NCBI GenBank assembly: GCA_951812525.1
Contig: OX638316.1
Location: forward strand, 1,252,506-1,316,505
DNA from: an uncultured Poribacteria bacterium
GTDB taxonomy: Bacteria > Poribacteria > WGA-4E > WGA-3G
Reading direction: 5' to 3'
DNA length: 64,000 nt
This document shows, piece by piece, positions 1 through 9,204 of this stretch. Made by a program: the position numbers and the translations under genes. Every line of letters begins with the position of its first letter. The stretch's first letter is position 1. Under the pieces are notes generated by a model, which worked only from the letters and a program-made list of their open reading frames with translations, searched no databases and had not been told where the DNA came from.

Positions 1-33
1 CCTCGCCTGTCACCTCTCAACAATAACCCCTAA

Positions 34-1752
34 CTACTTCAACAACTCCATCTGCTGCCCACCAAAATGCCGATTCGACTTCTGACTCGGACGAATCCGC
101 CACTCCATCGGCAACCGAACAAACGTGTTAATAATCTCTGGATTCTCAAAATACGCATCATCAATCTGCCAGAACTGCAGACGCGGATAATTTCGCCCGT
201 TATGCTCAAAACTCCCCATATTCTCCGCCTGTTGCCGCATACCCGCGCTGATACGCGCAATCGTGATAAAAATCCCAATCTCCGCGTTGTTCTCATTCAT
301 AACCTGACAAAAAGCGCGCACCTGCGTAATCGACGGTCTACCGGTCTTAACCTCCGCAAGAATCCGGGTATCTGTCTCTTTCATCTGCTGAGCATTCCAC
401 AACGTTACATGTCCGACACCATCATGCCCACCGTCGCCGACATCCCGCGTCGGCTTCAATCCAAGCCGTGTCACTGCCCAATTCGAGAAGTCATGATATT
501 TGCGTTTGTCCCCATCCTTCAAAAGCCTGCGGACCTCCTGCATGTTCGTCGGGTAGCCCTCAATCTGGTAATCCACTGACGGCTTTAACCCGTGCCGATC
601 CATCAACCGCTGACGCATCGGATCCAGTGCCAGAATAGTTAAATCAATACCAACCCAATTCCTTTTCAGAGTATGCGCCGCATCAATAGTCGTACCACAC
701 CCACAGAACGGATCCAACACAATGTCCCCTTCATTGCTGGAGGCTTCGATCAGGCGTTCATATAGCGCGAGCGGTTTCTGCGTAGGATAGCCGAGACGTT
801 CCTTAGACTTGCTTGTAAGAGGATTTATGTCTGTAATAACATCATGAACTCTTCTCCCCCTTGAGGTAGATAAATACCGTTTAAAGCTTGGAACGTTACC
901 CCTTGGAGGCCAGTAAATTAATCCATTTGCGTCCAATGCATCAAGCTTCTCGTGAACCGAGAGAGACTCATAATTTTCAGGGGGCTCAACGCCGTTGGGC
1001 CACGCCTCTCTGCGTGGTGCCCGCCAGTGGTTCCCCACTACATTCGGATCCACACCACGCCATGGTTTTCCGGATTCGCCTCGCCTAACTCCCGACGCGT
1101 TCAGATTGTCAACTCGGTAGATCCCTTTTTCGTCCTGATGACGGTAAGCCCTCTTTACGTACTCTGGATCGTGTGCTGTATAGATGGGATTCCACACGGT
1201 TTGTTTACTCTTGCTATAGAATAGAATTGTGTCGTGCACCCTACCATATTGCTTACCGTCGTTATGTGCACTGGTGCGTTGCCAGATAATCTCATTCCTA
1301 AAATTCTCCACTCCAAAGACAGCATCCATCACACCCTTGAGATAATGACTCGCAGTCGGGTCACAGTGCAGATAAATACTCCCCTTTTGGGTCAGCACTC
1401 GGTGCATCTCAGCAAGTCGAGGTCCCATAAAAGCAAGATAAGCGCGCATCGCCCCACTATTACCCGATACAGCGCGACGGAGAATTAAATCATATCCCTT
1501 CAGACATTCATCAAGAGCCTTGTAGGTATCGCTGGCATAGGCGTAGTGTTCGATGTCAGAGCGAGCATCCTGCGCAGCAGTATCCCATGTCCACGTATCC
1601 GTAAACGCCTTCTTCTGCGCAAGCGAATCCCCAATGAACGAATTATAATCGCGTCCACTATTGAACGGCGGATCCGTACAAATCAGATCCACCCGCCCAT
1701 CATCCATCTCCCGCAATATCTCAAGGTTATCACCAAAATAAAGCTTGTTCAT
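34..1752 (-). CDS. DNA methyltransferase fused to an Mrr-like nuclease domain
   Basis: Predicted beta-class site-specific DNA methyltransferase with a C-terminal restriction-endonuclease-like domain. Motif IV (DPPF, residues about 27-30) comes before the SAM-binding motif I (DPFCGCGTT, about 347-355), the beta-class order seen in many N6-adenine/N4-cytosine enzymes. After about residue 420 a second domain carries GDGGHDG (about 439-445) and EVK (about 467-469), a PD-(D/E)XK arrangement resembling Mrr-type nucleases. I chose the ATG giving MNKLYFGDN; an in-frame TTG 39 bases upstream (1791) would only add a poorly conserved stretch. Neither start has a clear Shine-Dalgarno. This methyltransferase-nuclease fusion is known from other environmental bacteria, but whether one chain both methylates and cuts is not shown by sequence. 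No separate restriction subunit lies beside it within the window. Confidence 0.88.
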   Translation of the reverse strand: MNKLYFGDNLEILREMDDGRVDLICTDPPFNSGRDYNSFIGDSLAQKKAFTDTWTWDTAAQDARSDIEHYAYASDTYKALDECLKGYDLILRRAVSGNSGAMRAYLAFMGPRLAEMHRVLTQKGSIYLHCDPTASHYLKGVMDAVFGVENFRNEIIWQRTSAHNDGKQYGRVHDTILFYSKSKQTVWNPIYTAHDPEYVKRAYRHQDEKGIYRVDNLNASGVRRGESGKPWRGVDPNVVGNHWRAPRREAWPNGVEPPENYESLSVHEKLDALDANGLIYWPPRGNVPSFKRYLSTSRGRRVHDVITDINPLTSKSKERLGYPTQKPLALYERLIEASSNEGDIVLDPFCGCGTTIDAAHTLKRNWVGIDLTILALDPMRQRLMDRHGLKPSVDYQIEGYPTNMQEVRRLLKDGDKRKYHDFSNWAVTRLGLKPTRDVGDGGHDGVGHVTLWNAQQMKETDTRILAEVKTGRPSITQVRAFCQVMNENNAEIGIFITIARISAGMRQQAENMGSFEHNGRNYPRLQFWQIDDAYFENPEIINTFVRLPMEWRIRPSQKSNRHFGGQQMELLK

Positions 1753-2041
1753 GGTTCTCATACGTTCTATGAAGGCTAATATATTTCCCAATAATCGCGC
1801 TTCTCGCGCTTAGCGCGTAGGTTAGGTTGAACGGGATATGAAAAATCACTTCCATTCACCACAAAAATCTTCAAATTCCCATGCCACTTGAAATCCCCGA
1901 AACCCAAGTGAAACCCAACATTCTATCTATCAACTGATGTTATATAATCAACGTAGCACACGGCGCACGCAAAGTCAAGTGAAAAGCCAATATTCAGGAC
2001 ATTTTACCCATATTCCGGAACTACACAACAGGCAATCTCCT

Positions 2042-2119
2042 CACTCCAGAGGAGTGTCATGTCTATAGAAATCAAGCAATAAACACACCCGCACTCCAGA
2101 GGAGTGCTATGTATCTGAC
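2042..2119. repeat. Two copies of a short palindromic repeat
   Basis: The 15-base palindrome CACTCCAGAGGAGTG occurs at 2042-2056 and again at 2092-2106, exactly 50 bases apart. Each is followed by a related tail (about TATGTCTATAGA). This is a small REP-like element, not a CRISPR: there are only two copies and the unit is itself a hairpin. Confidence 0.75.
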
Positions 2120-2272
2120 GTCACATGTGTATCCCACCTCTCAACCCCATCAAGACGACATCCAGATAGAGACTCGAACAATCCCTTAAAGACCAGCCAT
2201 CAATCCTGCAAATCCTAAAATCTTGTAAATCCTGATTCAGACAAAAAAACATCCAACAACATAATACGCTGG

Positions 2273-2290
2273 CGAGGTTTCCCAACCTCG
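2273..2290. repeat. Small palindrome, GAGGTTTCCCAACCTC type
   Basis: CGAGGTT and AACCTCG flank a TCCC loop. The same layout (G-rich arm, TTTCC, complementary arm) recurs at 25055-25077 and 35734-35749 with different arm sequences, suggesting one element family in which the arms co-vary. Confidence 0.65.
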
Positions 2291-2365
2291 TCTCTGGAAA
2301 ATAAATTTGCATCTTTAAACGAAAATATATTACCGTATATAATGTAACCTCAACTTAAATAGTAG

Positions 2366-2392
2366 GTTGGGTTGAACGAAGTGAAACCCAAC
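2366..2392. repeat. Hairpin repeat GTTGGGTT/AACCCAAC
   Basis: An inverted repeat with arms GTTGGGTT and AACCCAAC and a short loop, ending 14 bases before the start of the DUF1573 gene. Similar GTAGGTTGGGTTGAACG-type elements are scattered in many bacterial genomes. A related partial unit is at about 1818-1834. Confidence 0.7.
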
Positions 2393-2406
2393 ACTTTATC
2401 CAAACC

Positions 2407-3396
2407 ATGTCCAAACGCACAATCATCACAACCATCATCATCCCAACACTGCTGATCTCTGGGCTTATTATCTTCCTTATCAACAACCTACAAGAACCGT
2501 CCGCCCAACTCATCCTCGCACAACAACAGATCCACTTCGGAACTCTCCCAGAGTGGGAAGGACCCGTAACACGATCCGTGATAGCACGAAACATCGGAAG
2601 AAACACCCTCCACATTCAAAGCATACACACCGGATGTAGTTACGCCGAAATCACAGGACCAGATGCAATTCCGCCAGACGCAGAAGGGATTTTCCACATA
2701 ACCATCAACCCAGAAATTCTACCCGCTGACGAGACCTCGGCAACCGCCACCATCTTCACAGACAATTCCACGAACCCAAGCGTCTCCTTGACAATTATCG
2801 CCACCGCCAAACGCTTTGCGACCCTTACCCCTGACACTTGCGAGTTTGGGGATATCACACCCGAAACGACCCACCAAAAAACGCTCACACTCACTGTAAA
2901 CGCACCACTCAACACATCCGATATCCGTCTCTTGCCACTAAGCCATCCGAGACTGACATGGGAAATGACACCAGACTCCTCGCTTATCACCATCCAACTC
3001 GGTCCACTGAAAGATAGAGGAAACTTCTCATCACTGCTCACCGTGGCATTTCCAAACGAACGAACGCTGATCCTCCCCATCACCGCCAAAGTCGTCGCAC
3101 CGGTAGTAGCCCAACCAGAAACCCTCCGCTACGAAATAGCAGTGCCAGGGACACAGCCTTCATTGGAATTCACACTTTTTGGGGCAACACCTTTTAAAGT
3201 GCTAAAGGTCACAACCCCCGATGTTTTGACAGTTGTCAATGTGGACAACACCGACGAATCCCCCCGAAAAAGACTAAAAGTCGTGTGGAACGTCCCAAAC
3301 GCACCCAACATCTTACGAGAAGAAATTCAAGTACTGACAACAGCAGATCCCCGCCCCATCCACATTCCTGTCTACGGATTCATCCAAAACAGATAG
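2407..3396 (+). CDS. DUF1573-like exported protein with Ig-type repeats
   Basis: A 329-residue protein with one N-terminal membrane segment or uncleaved signal (about 5-26), followed by three beta-rich repeats of about 90-100 residues. The first has the DUF1573 hallmarks: a HFGTLPEWEG strand start and a conserved Cys in HTGCSYAEI (Cys77). The second starts CEFGDITPE (about 143). Such domains are usually extracytoplasmic and may act in adhesion or envelope structure; no enzyme residues are visible. There is no good Shine-Dalgarno before the ATG, and a strong palindrome sits 14 bases upstream. Strand and spacing leave it as a single-gene unit ending in a hairpin at 3451. Confidence 0.75.
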   Translation: MSKRTIITTIIIPTLLISGLIIFLINNLQEPSAQLILAQQQIHFGTLPEWEGPVTRSVIARNIGRNTLHIQSIHTGCSYAEITGPDAIPPDAEGIFHITINPEILPADETSATATIFTDNSTNPSVSLTIIATAKRFATLTPDTCEFGDITPETTHQKTLTLTVNAPLNTSDIRLLPLSHPRLTWEMTPDSSLITIQLGPLKDRGNFSSLLTVAFPNERTLILPITAKVVAPVVAQPETLRYEIAVPGTQPSLEFTLFGATPFKVLKVTTPDVLTVVNVDNTDESPRKRLKVVWNVPNAPNILREEIQVLTTADPRPIHIPVYGFIQNR

Positions 3397-3450
3397 GAGC
3401 GAGATCTCCTAACTCCGATACCAAACATGCTCGTTCGTAGTAGGGTGGGC

Positions 3451-3472
3451 TTTGATCTAGGAATAGATCAAA
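3451..3472. other. Perfect 9-bp hairpin with GGAA loop
   Basis: TTTGATCTA and TAGATCAAA flank a GGAA tetraloop 54 bases after the DUF1573 stop. There is no T-run, so it is not a classical intrinsic terminator. It may instead stabilise the 3' end of the mRNA. Confidence 0.55.
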
Positions 3473-3575
3473 CTCCTCTGACATTTTGCCCGTTCGGGAA
3501 TCCTGAAAATCTGAAAATCTGAAAATCCTGATTCTGACAACCAATCGCCAACCGCCAATAACGATAAAATAACAT

Positions 3576-3605
3576 TTGACAGAACCCCATAAATTATAGT
3601 ATCAT
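3576..3605 (+). promoter_or_regulatory. Sigma-70-type promoter before the membrane protein/secA unit
   Basis: TTGACA at 3576-3581 and TATCAT at 3600-3605 with 18-base spacing, about 40 bases upstream of the ATG at 3645. Confidence 0.5.
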
Positions 3606-3644
3606 TATATACAAGAATGAGCAGAAAAGCAGAAGAACGCCTTC

Positions 3645-4754
3645 ATGGACAAATGCTATTTCGATTTCAGGGATATCTTCCAAGTTATCCGCTACGGATT
3701 CAGTGGGCGCAAAATCTCCGTCCATTTCATCGGACTCGTACTCGCGTATCTAATTTATGAAATCTTGGTATATCTCAGTCTCTTCACTGTGGGAGGTACC
3801 GCCGCGCAGGACTTCTGGAACAAGCATGCACTCCTACCCGTACCGCCCTTCGGTGACGCAGAACTCGCACAAATAACTGAAATCGCAATGTGGGTAGGAA
3901 TAATAAGTTTCGCCTGCATCTTTTTTTTGGCAAGCACTGTAGCTTCCAAGATAACCATTGAACAACTACGTGGAGACTTCTTCTTTTCGGTCGGAGACGC
4001 CCTAACTTTCCTCAAAGCACACTGGAAATCCGTTTTAGGAGCGTTTATCGGCTTACTTCTCATCCAGATATTTCTCGCGCTAATACCTCTCAGCATCGCT
4101 GGGCTTGGAAAGCTGCCGATAGTTGGCAAATCCCTACTTATGCTCACTTCCTTGTTCATGCCGATCAGCTTTTTCCTCGGCGTGCTGATAGTGCTAATAA
4201 CGGTGGTCTTTAGTGTAAGCCTACTCTTTGTGCCAGCCGTGGTCGCTGCAACGGGTGCCGATGCGTTTGAAACAATCTACCAGCAATTTGCCATCGTTTG
4301 GAACAAACCGTGGCATACAGTGTGTTATGAAGCACTGCTGTTTCTTATCAAACTCATCTTTGTCCCCATCTGGGCGTGTTTTTGTCTCTACGGTTTTTCG
4401 ATCGTACTGCTCCCCATACGCTTCTTGCACGCCGAGGAGATGAAGTCTTTCATGAGCCACGCAAATGGGTGGCTCAGTGGTGCTATCGAAAAGTTAGCGG
4501 CACTTCCCTACACCAACATTTTCGGTGTCTTCGACATCGGTAGTAGCGCACAAGAAACCGCCGCTTTCACCACAACGGTGACGGCAATTTTTCTCACAAT
4601 CACAATACTTATGGGCACAGGACTGGTTGTTGCACATCTGTTTTCAATCGCTTCTGCCGGAAACACAGTGATTTATACAGTTCTACGCAAGAAGATAGAC
4701 GGACAGAATTTGTTAGTACCACTCGACGCAGAACCGACAGAGACATCGAATTAA
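3645..4754 (+). CDS. Polytopic membrane protein, function unknown
   Basis: A 369-residue protein with about six or seven hydrophobic segments (roughly residues 23-47, 82-103, 130-153, 165-205, 235-265 and 305-340) joined by short loops. I do not recognise a family motif. The layout of several helices with a central amphipathic stretch resembles generic bacterial membrane proteins of the glycerophosphoryl-type or DUF4013 kind, but this is not firm. It lies 28 bases upstream of secA on the same strand and probably shares its transcript, so a role near the Sec translocon is conceivable but unproven. Confidence 0.7.
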   Translation: MDKCYFDFRDIFQVIRYGFSGRKISVHFIGLVLAYLIYEILVYLSLFTVGGTAAQDFWNKHALLPVPPFGDAELAQITEIAMWVGIISFACIFFLASTVASKITIEQLRGDFFFSVGDALTFLKAHWKSVLGAFIGLLLIQIFLALIPLSIAGLGKLPIVGKSLLMLTSLFMPISFFLGVLIVLITVVFSVSLLFVPAVVAATGADAFETIYQQFAIVWNKPWHTVCYEALLFLIKLIFVPIWACFCLYGFSIVLLPIRFLHAEEMKSFMSHANGWLSGAIEKLAALPYTNIFGVFDIGSSAQETAAFTTTVTAIFLTITILMGTGLVVAHLFSIASAGNTVIYTVLRKKIDGQNLLVPLDAEPTETSN

Positions 4755-4782
4755 TGTCCTGGAGGACTAAAGGATAGCGATT

Positions 4783-7575
4783 ATGTTCCAAAAAATGATA
4801 ACCAAAGTCTTTGGTAGTAAAGAAGACCGGGATGTCAAAAAGTTTCGCGACATCGTTGATGCCGTCAACCAGCGCGAATCGGAAACCAAAAAACTGACCG
4901 ACGCACAACTACAATCCAAAACACCAGAGTTCCGCCAACGGTTAGATGCTGGTGAATCGCTCGATGAACTTTTACCAGACGCATTCGCTATCGTCCGAGA
5001 AGCCTCAATTCGGACACTGAAACAGCGACACTACGATGTCCAAATCATGGGCGGCGTTGCACTCCATCAAGGCAATATCGCCGAGATGCGGACAGGAGAA
5101 GGTAAAACACTCACCTCAACTCTTGCCGTCTATCTGAATGCTCTGGCTGGAAAAGGCGTACATCTCGCAACGGTCAACGATTATCTCGCACAACGCGATG
5201 CCGAATGGATGGGGAAGATTTATAACTTCCTAGGTCTCTCCGTCGGACTAACGCTCAGCCAGGTGCCACACGAGCAGAAAAGGCTCGGATACAAAGCAGA
5301 CATTACTTACGGTGTTCATAGCGAATTCGGATTCGATTACCTATGGGACAACAAGGCACTCTCATTCGATATGAAGGTGCAACGCGGACACACCTACGCT
5401 ATCCTTGATGAAGTTGATAGCATCCTCGTCGACGAAGCACGTACGCCACTCATTATTTCAGAACCCTCCGGTAAACCCGCTGACCTCTACAAGCAAATCA
5501 ACAACGTCGTCGTCCAACTCCGTAAAGATGAACACTTCCAAATCGATCAGCAGGGGAAATCGCGCGGCAGCGTAACCCTTACCGACGAAGGCGTTGAAGA
5601 AGTCGAACGCCGGCTCGGAGTCGGCAACCTCTATGAACACACCAATATCGCTATGGTGCACCATGTCAATCAGGCACTCACCGCGCACCATCTCTATAAA
5701 AGCGATGTCGATTATCTCGTCGAAAACGGGGAGGTACTCCTCGTCGATGAATTCACCGGACGGAAACAGGTCGGTAGACGCCTAAGTGAAGGGCTTCACC
5801 AAGCAATTGAGGCGAAAGAACGCGTCAGAATCCTGCAGGAAAACCAAACCGGTGCCAAGATTACCTACCAAAACTACTTTCGCATGTACGATAAACTCGC
5901 CGGTATGACGGGTACCGCCGCCACAGAGGCAAATGAGTTCGCACACATCTACGGATTAGAGGTCTCTGTCATCCCGACAAACGAACCCATGATTCGCGCC
6001 GACAATTCCGACCAAATCTACAAAACCGAAGAAGCAAAATACAAAGCCGTCCTACAAGATATCATCGAACAGCATGAAAAAGGGCGTCCAGTACTCGTCG
6101 GCACAATTTCGATTGAAAATTCCGAGAAACTGAGCAAAATGCTCAGAGCCAAACATCGGAACATCCGACATCAGGTTTTGAACGCCAAAGAGCACACACA
6201 CGAAGCGGACATCATCGCACAAGCAGGTGTCCCGGGTGCCGTGACAATCGCCACCAATATGGCAGGTAGAGGTGTAGACATTCTCCTCGGCGGCAATCCT
6301 GAAGGCTTAGCGACTGAAATGCTTCGCAAACAGAAAGCCAAGGTAGACGCACTTTCCCCAGAATCTGAAGAATACCAGACAGCCCTCGCCCAAGCAGAAG
6401 CGATTTGTAACGAAAACCGAGAAAAAGTGTTAGCCGCCGGTGGACTCCATATTGTCGGCACAGAACGCCATGAGTCACGTCGTATCGACAACCAGCTCCG
6501 TGGACGTGCTGGCAGACAGGGCGATCCCGGATCATCGCGATTCTATCTCTCCCTTGAAGATGAATTGATGCGGAAATTCGGATCTGAACGTTTGCAAGGG
6601 TTAATGACACGCGTCGGTATGGATGAAGATGTCCCACTCGAGCACCCTTGGGTCACCAAGTCCATTGAGAAAGCACAAACTCGTGTTGAGCAGATGCACT
6701 TTGAAATCCGTAAAAATCTTCTTAAATTCGATGATGTCATGGATTCACAACGCGATACCATCTATACCTTACGCGACACCGTTCTGGCTGCCGGCACAGA
6801 TTCGGTAGAACTGCCAGAAGACGGGAGTTCATTGGATGACGGAGGTCTCGCAGCACTTGCCGAAATTGATCCCAACACGCGCGGAAACCTCAAGAGTACA
6901 ATATGGGGCATGATCGAAAGAGTCGTGGCAGACGCAATCGACGACAACGCATCAGAAAATGGCGATAACCTTGAGAACCCTGATAGATTTGAGCAATGGC
7001 TAACCAATACTTTCCCAATTATACCGACATGGAAAACGCCTTTAGCGCAAGCAAGCCTGGAGGAAGCGCAAGAGCAGGCATTGGAAGCGTTACGTGCGGT
7101 GTATGAAGAACGTGAAACCGAAATGGGACCAGAGATGATGCGTGTCCTCGAACGCTTACTCCTGCTCGATAGAATCGACGATCACTGGAAAGACCACCTC
7201 TATAACATCGACTACATCGAGGAGGGCATCCGATTCGGCGCAGGCTACGGCGGGAAGGATCCGATAGTTGTCTTTAAAAATGAGGCACTCGCTGTTTTCG
7301 AGAGTATGTATCAGCACATTGAGGAAGAGGTTAGCGAATTCATCTTCAAATCTCGCGTCAATACCGAAGCACCGCGGCGGGCACCGAGTCGACGATCAAG
7401 CAGTCCACGTAAACCGCAACCGAGGCGGCGGGCACAAGGCAGTCCTGCAGCTGCAGCCAGCGATGATGCCGAATTCGCTTCACGACGGGCAATGGGGAAC
7501 ATGCCAAAGGTTGGTAGAAACGCACCCTGTCCCTGTGGAAGTGGAAAGAAATACAAGCGGTGTCACGGCAGCTAA
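4783..7575 (+). CDS. secA: Preprotein translocase ATPase SecA
   Basis: The motor that pushes unfolded preproteins through SecYEG. At 930 residues it is of normal length. The Walker A MRTGEGKT is at about 102-109 and the [16 protein letters not shown] Walker B/linker follows. The preprotein cross-linking, helical scaffold and wing regions are complete, with the scaffold helix [11 protein letters not shown] near 795. A basic, low-complexity linker leads to the C-terminal SEC-C zinc motif [14 protein letters not shown] (Cys916, Cys918, Cys927, His928), which in other SecA proteins binds SecB or ribosomes. The start has a GGAGGA-like site about 20 bases upstream. A Trm112-like gene follows on the same strand. 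Confidence 0.98.
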   Translation: MFQKMITKVFGSKEDRDVKKFRDIVDAVNQRESETKKLTDAQLQSKTPEFRQRLDAGESLDELLPDAFAIVREASIRTLKQRHYDVQIMGGVALHQGNIAEMRTGEGKTLTSTLAVYLNALAGKGVHLATVNDYLAQRDAEWMGKIYNFLGLSVGLTLSQVPHEQKRLGYKADITYGVHSEFGFDYLWDNKALSFDMKVQRGHTYAILDEVDSILVDEARTPLIISEPSGKPADLYKQINNVVVQLRKDEHFQIDQQGKSRGSVTLTDEGVEEVERRLGVGNLYEHTNIAMVHHVNQALTAHHLYKSDVDYLVENGEVLLVDEFTGRKQVGRRLSEGLHQAIEAKERVRILQENQTGAKITYQNYFRMYDKLAGMTGTAATEANEFAHIYGLEVSVIPTNEPMIRADNSDQIYKTEEAKYKAVLQDIIEQHEKGRPVLVGTISIENSEKLSKMLRAKHRNIRHQVLNAKEHTHEADIIAQAGVPGAVTIATNMAGRGVDILLGGNPEGLATEMLRKQKAKVDALSPESEEYQTALAQAEAICNENREKVLAAGGLHIVGTERHESRRIDNQLRGRAGRQGDPGSSRFYLSLEDELMRKFGSERLQGLMTRVGMDEDVPLEHPWVTKSIEKAQTRVEQMHFEIRKNLLKFDDVMDSQRDTIYTLRDTVLAAGTDSVELPEDGSSLDDGGLAALAEIDPNTRGNLKSTIWGMIERVVADAIDDNASENGDNLENPDRFEQWLTNTFPIIPTWKTPLAQASLEEAQEQALEALRAVYEERETEMGPEMMRVLERLLLLDRIDDHWKDHLYNIDYIEEGIRFGAGYGGKDPIVVFKNEALAVFESMYQHIEEEVSEFIFKSRVNTEAPRRAPSRRSSSPRKPQPRRRAQGSPAAAASDDAEFASRRAMGNMPKVGRNAPCPCGSGKKYKRCHGS

Positions 7576-7622
7576 TAACCCCTGCTCCACAGTATCCTTG
7601 CGCGTCAAATAAGGAGAACGCT

Positions 7623-7820
7623 TTGAATTCCGAAAACGCACACACGCTCTCTAAAACATTACTCAACATTCTGGCATGTCCAGCATGTAAAGGTGAAATA
7701 CAATATATTGAGGAACAGCAAAAACTGGCATGTCTCGGTGAGTGCAAGCGTCGCTACCCGATTCGAGACGGCATTCCGGTAATGCTGATTGATGAAGCGG
7801 AGTTGCCAGAGAAACAATAA
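7623..7820 (+). CDS. Trm112-like small zinc-ribbon protein
   Basis: A 65-residue protein of the Trm112/UPF0434 family, with CPACKG and a second half containing CLGECKRRYPIRDGIPVML, the typical ending of the family. In eukaryotes and archaea Trm112 activates several methyltransferases; in bacteria the partner is mostly unknown. The start is taken as TTG at 7623 because AAGGAG lies 6 bases upstream. The longer GTG frame from 7560 would overlap secA and add unconserved residues. The second cysteine pair is spaced wider (C-x3-C) than the usual C-x2-C, which may weaken zinc binding. Confidence 0.85.
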   Translation: MNSENAHTLSKTLLNILACPACKGEIQYIEEQQKLACLGECKRRYPIRDGIPVMLIDEAELPEKQ

Positions 7821-7871
7821 ACAATTCTTACATGAGGAATGAGGCGGTAGAAGAAAGTTGTACGCACGATA

Positions 7872-9092
7872 ATGAAAATTCTATTTTTAAGCCTCCGGTG
7901 TCCGTATCCACCGCACCGAGGTGACCGGATTCGGTCGTACCACTTTATTAAACAACTTTCGAAACAACACGCCATAACCCTCGTTTACTTTGCAGAGTCT
8001 GAGAGCGATATCGAATCAGCGAAACATTTGGAACCTTTTTGTGAGCGTGTAGAGTGGGTGCGTTTTCATCGTTCTTTCGCATTCATGAATACGGGGCTTC
8101 ACTGCTTATCAAGACGACCTCTTCAACTGCATTACTGGTACGCACCACAGATGCAACGGAAGGTTAACCAACTCCTTGCGGAAGAACATTTTGAACTTAT
8201 TCACGCCCAACTGTTTCGGATGGGACAATATGTGACAAACGCACACGGGCCCGTGAAAGTCTTGGATTTGTGTGATTCCTTGGCACTCAATCTCAGCCGA
8301 CGTGCAAATTTAGATGGTATTCCAAAACGTTTTCTGGTAAAATTGGAGGAAAAGCGCGTCCGTCGTTATGAGATCGATATTATGAAGGCTTTTGACTGCG
8401 GCACCGTCGTCGCACATTTCGACCGCGACTATCTGCTGAAACAGGACAATAGCCTTAACTTGTCGATCGTTCCGATGGGTGTAGATCTCGGGTATTTTCG
8501 ACCAGCTTCAAAAAACCACGCGCAATCCCCAGATTCGCTGAGGGCAGACTTCGCGCCGATACTGCTCTTTACAGGAACAATGAACTATTTTCCGAACGCC
8601 GACGCTGCAGTTTATTTCTCCAACGAAATTTTTCCGAGCGTTCGAGAACGGTATCCTAAAGCGCGCTTTTACATCGTAGGTAATCATCCATCAGATCAGG
8701 TGCGGCGGCTTGAGACACAGGACGGTGTAGTTGTTACCGGTTACGTCCCGGATGTCCGTCCCTATTTCAAAGAAGCGTCCGTTTTTGTCGCGCCTTTACG
8801 CGCCGGATCGGGGATACAAACCAAAAATTTGGAGGCAATGGCGATGGGCGTACCCGTCGTCACGACTTCTGTCGGCGCAATGGGCTTAGAAGCAGACATC
8901 GGTAAAGAATTGCTCGTTGCAGATACACCGCTCGTTTTCGCCGAACAGGTCATTTACTTGCTGGATAATAAACACTTGCGAGAAAACATTGCTCAAATTG
9001 CCAGGACCCGTGTCGAAACCGACTACAGCTGGGAGGCTATCGGAGAACGTTTAAAGCATGTCTACACTCAGGTTCAGCAAAAAAGACCATGA
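7872..9092 (+). CDS. Group 1 glycosyltransferase (TIGR03087-like)
   Basis: A 406-residue GT-B fold glycosyltransferase. The N-terminal half opens with LFLSLRCPYPPHRGDRIRSY, characteristic of the 'sugar transferase, PEP-CTERM/EpsH1 system associated' family. The C-terminal half has VPMGVDLGYFRP, a nucleotide-sugar site, and GIQTKNLEAMAMGVPVV near 317-333, the retaining GT4-type E-x7-E region. It probably adds a sugar to a lipid-linked intermediate in exopolysaccharide synthesis. It is the first gene of the block with a CapD-like dehydratase, an initiating sugar transferase and an exporter. No exosortase gene is seen in this window. Confidence 0.88.
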   Translation: MKILFLSLRCPYPPHRGDRIRSYHFIKQLSKQHAITLVYFAESESDIESAKHLEPFCERVEWVRFHRSFAFMNTGLHCLSRRPLQLHYWYAPQMQRKVNQLLAEEHFELIHAQLFRMGQYVTNAHGPVKVLDLCDSLALNLSRRANLDGIPKRFLVKLEEKRVRRYEIDIMKAFDCGTVVAHFDRDYLLKQDNSLNLSIVPMGVDLGYFRPASKNHAQSPDSLRADFAPILLFTGTMNYFPNADAAVYFSNEIFPSVRERYPKARFYIVGNHPSDQVRRLETQDGVVVTGYVPDVRPYFKEASVFVAPLRAGSGIQTKNLEAMAMGVPVVTTSVGAMGLEADIGKELLVADTPLVFAEQVIYLLDNKHLRENIAQIARTRVETDYSWEAIGERLKHVYTQVQQKRP

Positions 9093-9157
9093 AGTGGTTC
9101 TCGGTTCTCGGACAAGAACAGTGGTAGAACAAAAACATACACACTACGCAAACCTTT

Positions 9158-9189
9158 AACTGATAACTGACAACCGATAACTGACAACC
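9158..9189 (+). repeat. Imperfect tandem repeat, GATAACTGACAACC
   Basis: The unit GATAACTGACAACC occurs twice in tandem with a partial third (AACT) in the 112-base gap before the CapD-like gene. It looks like a simple-sequence expansion, with no clear regulatory role. Confidence 0.6.
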
Positions 9190-9204
9190 CATTCAGGAGG
9201 GATT

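Larger units (their letters stand above)
1792..2406. other. Repeat-rich intergenic region, no gene
   Basis: This 615-base gap holds no convincing coding frame. It contains fragments of several small repeat families: a partial GTAGGTTAGGTTGAACG unit near 1818-1834, two copies of a CACTCC/GGAGTG palindrome, an AATCCTG-rich stretch (2205-2244), and two strong hairpins just before the next gene. It looks like an accumulation site for short palindromic elements next to a methyltransferase gene. Confidence 0.7.

Noticed and set aside
2042-2106. Two evenly spaced palindromes considered as a minimal CRISPR array
   Set aside because: There are only two copies, the repeat is short and fully palindromic, and no cas genes are nearby.
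3451-3472. Hairpin after the DUF1573 gene as an intrinsic terminator
   Set aside because: The stem is perfect but no T-run follows, so I list it only as a hairpin.
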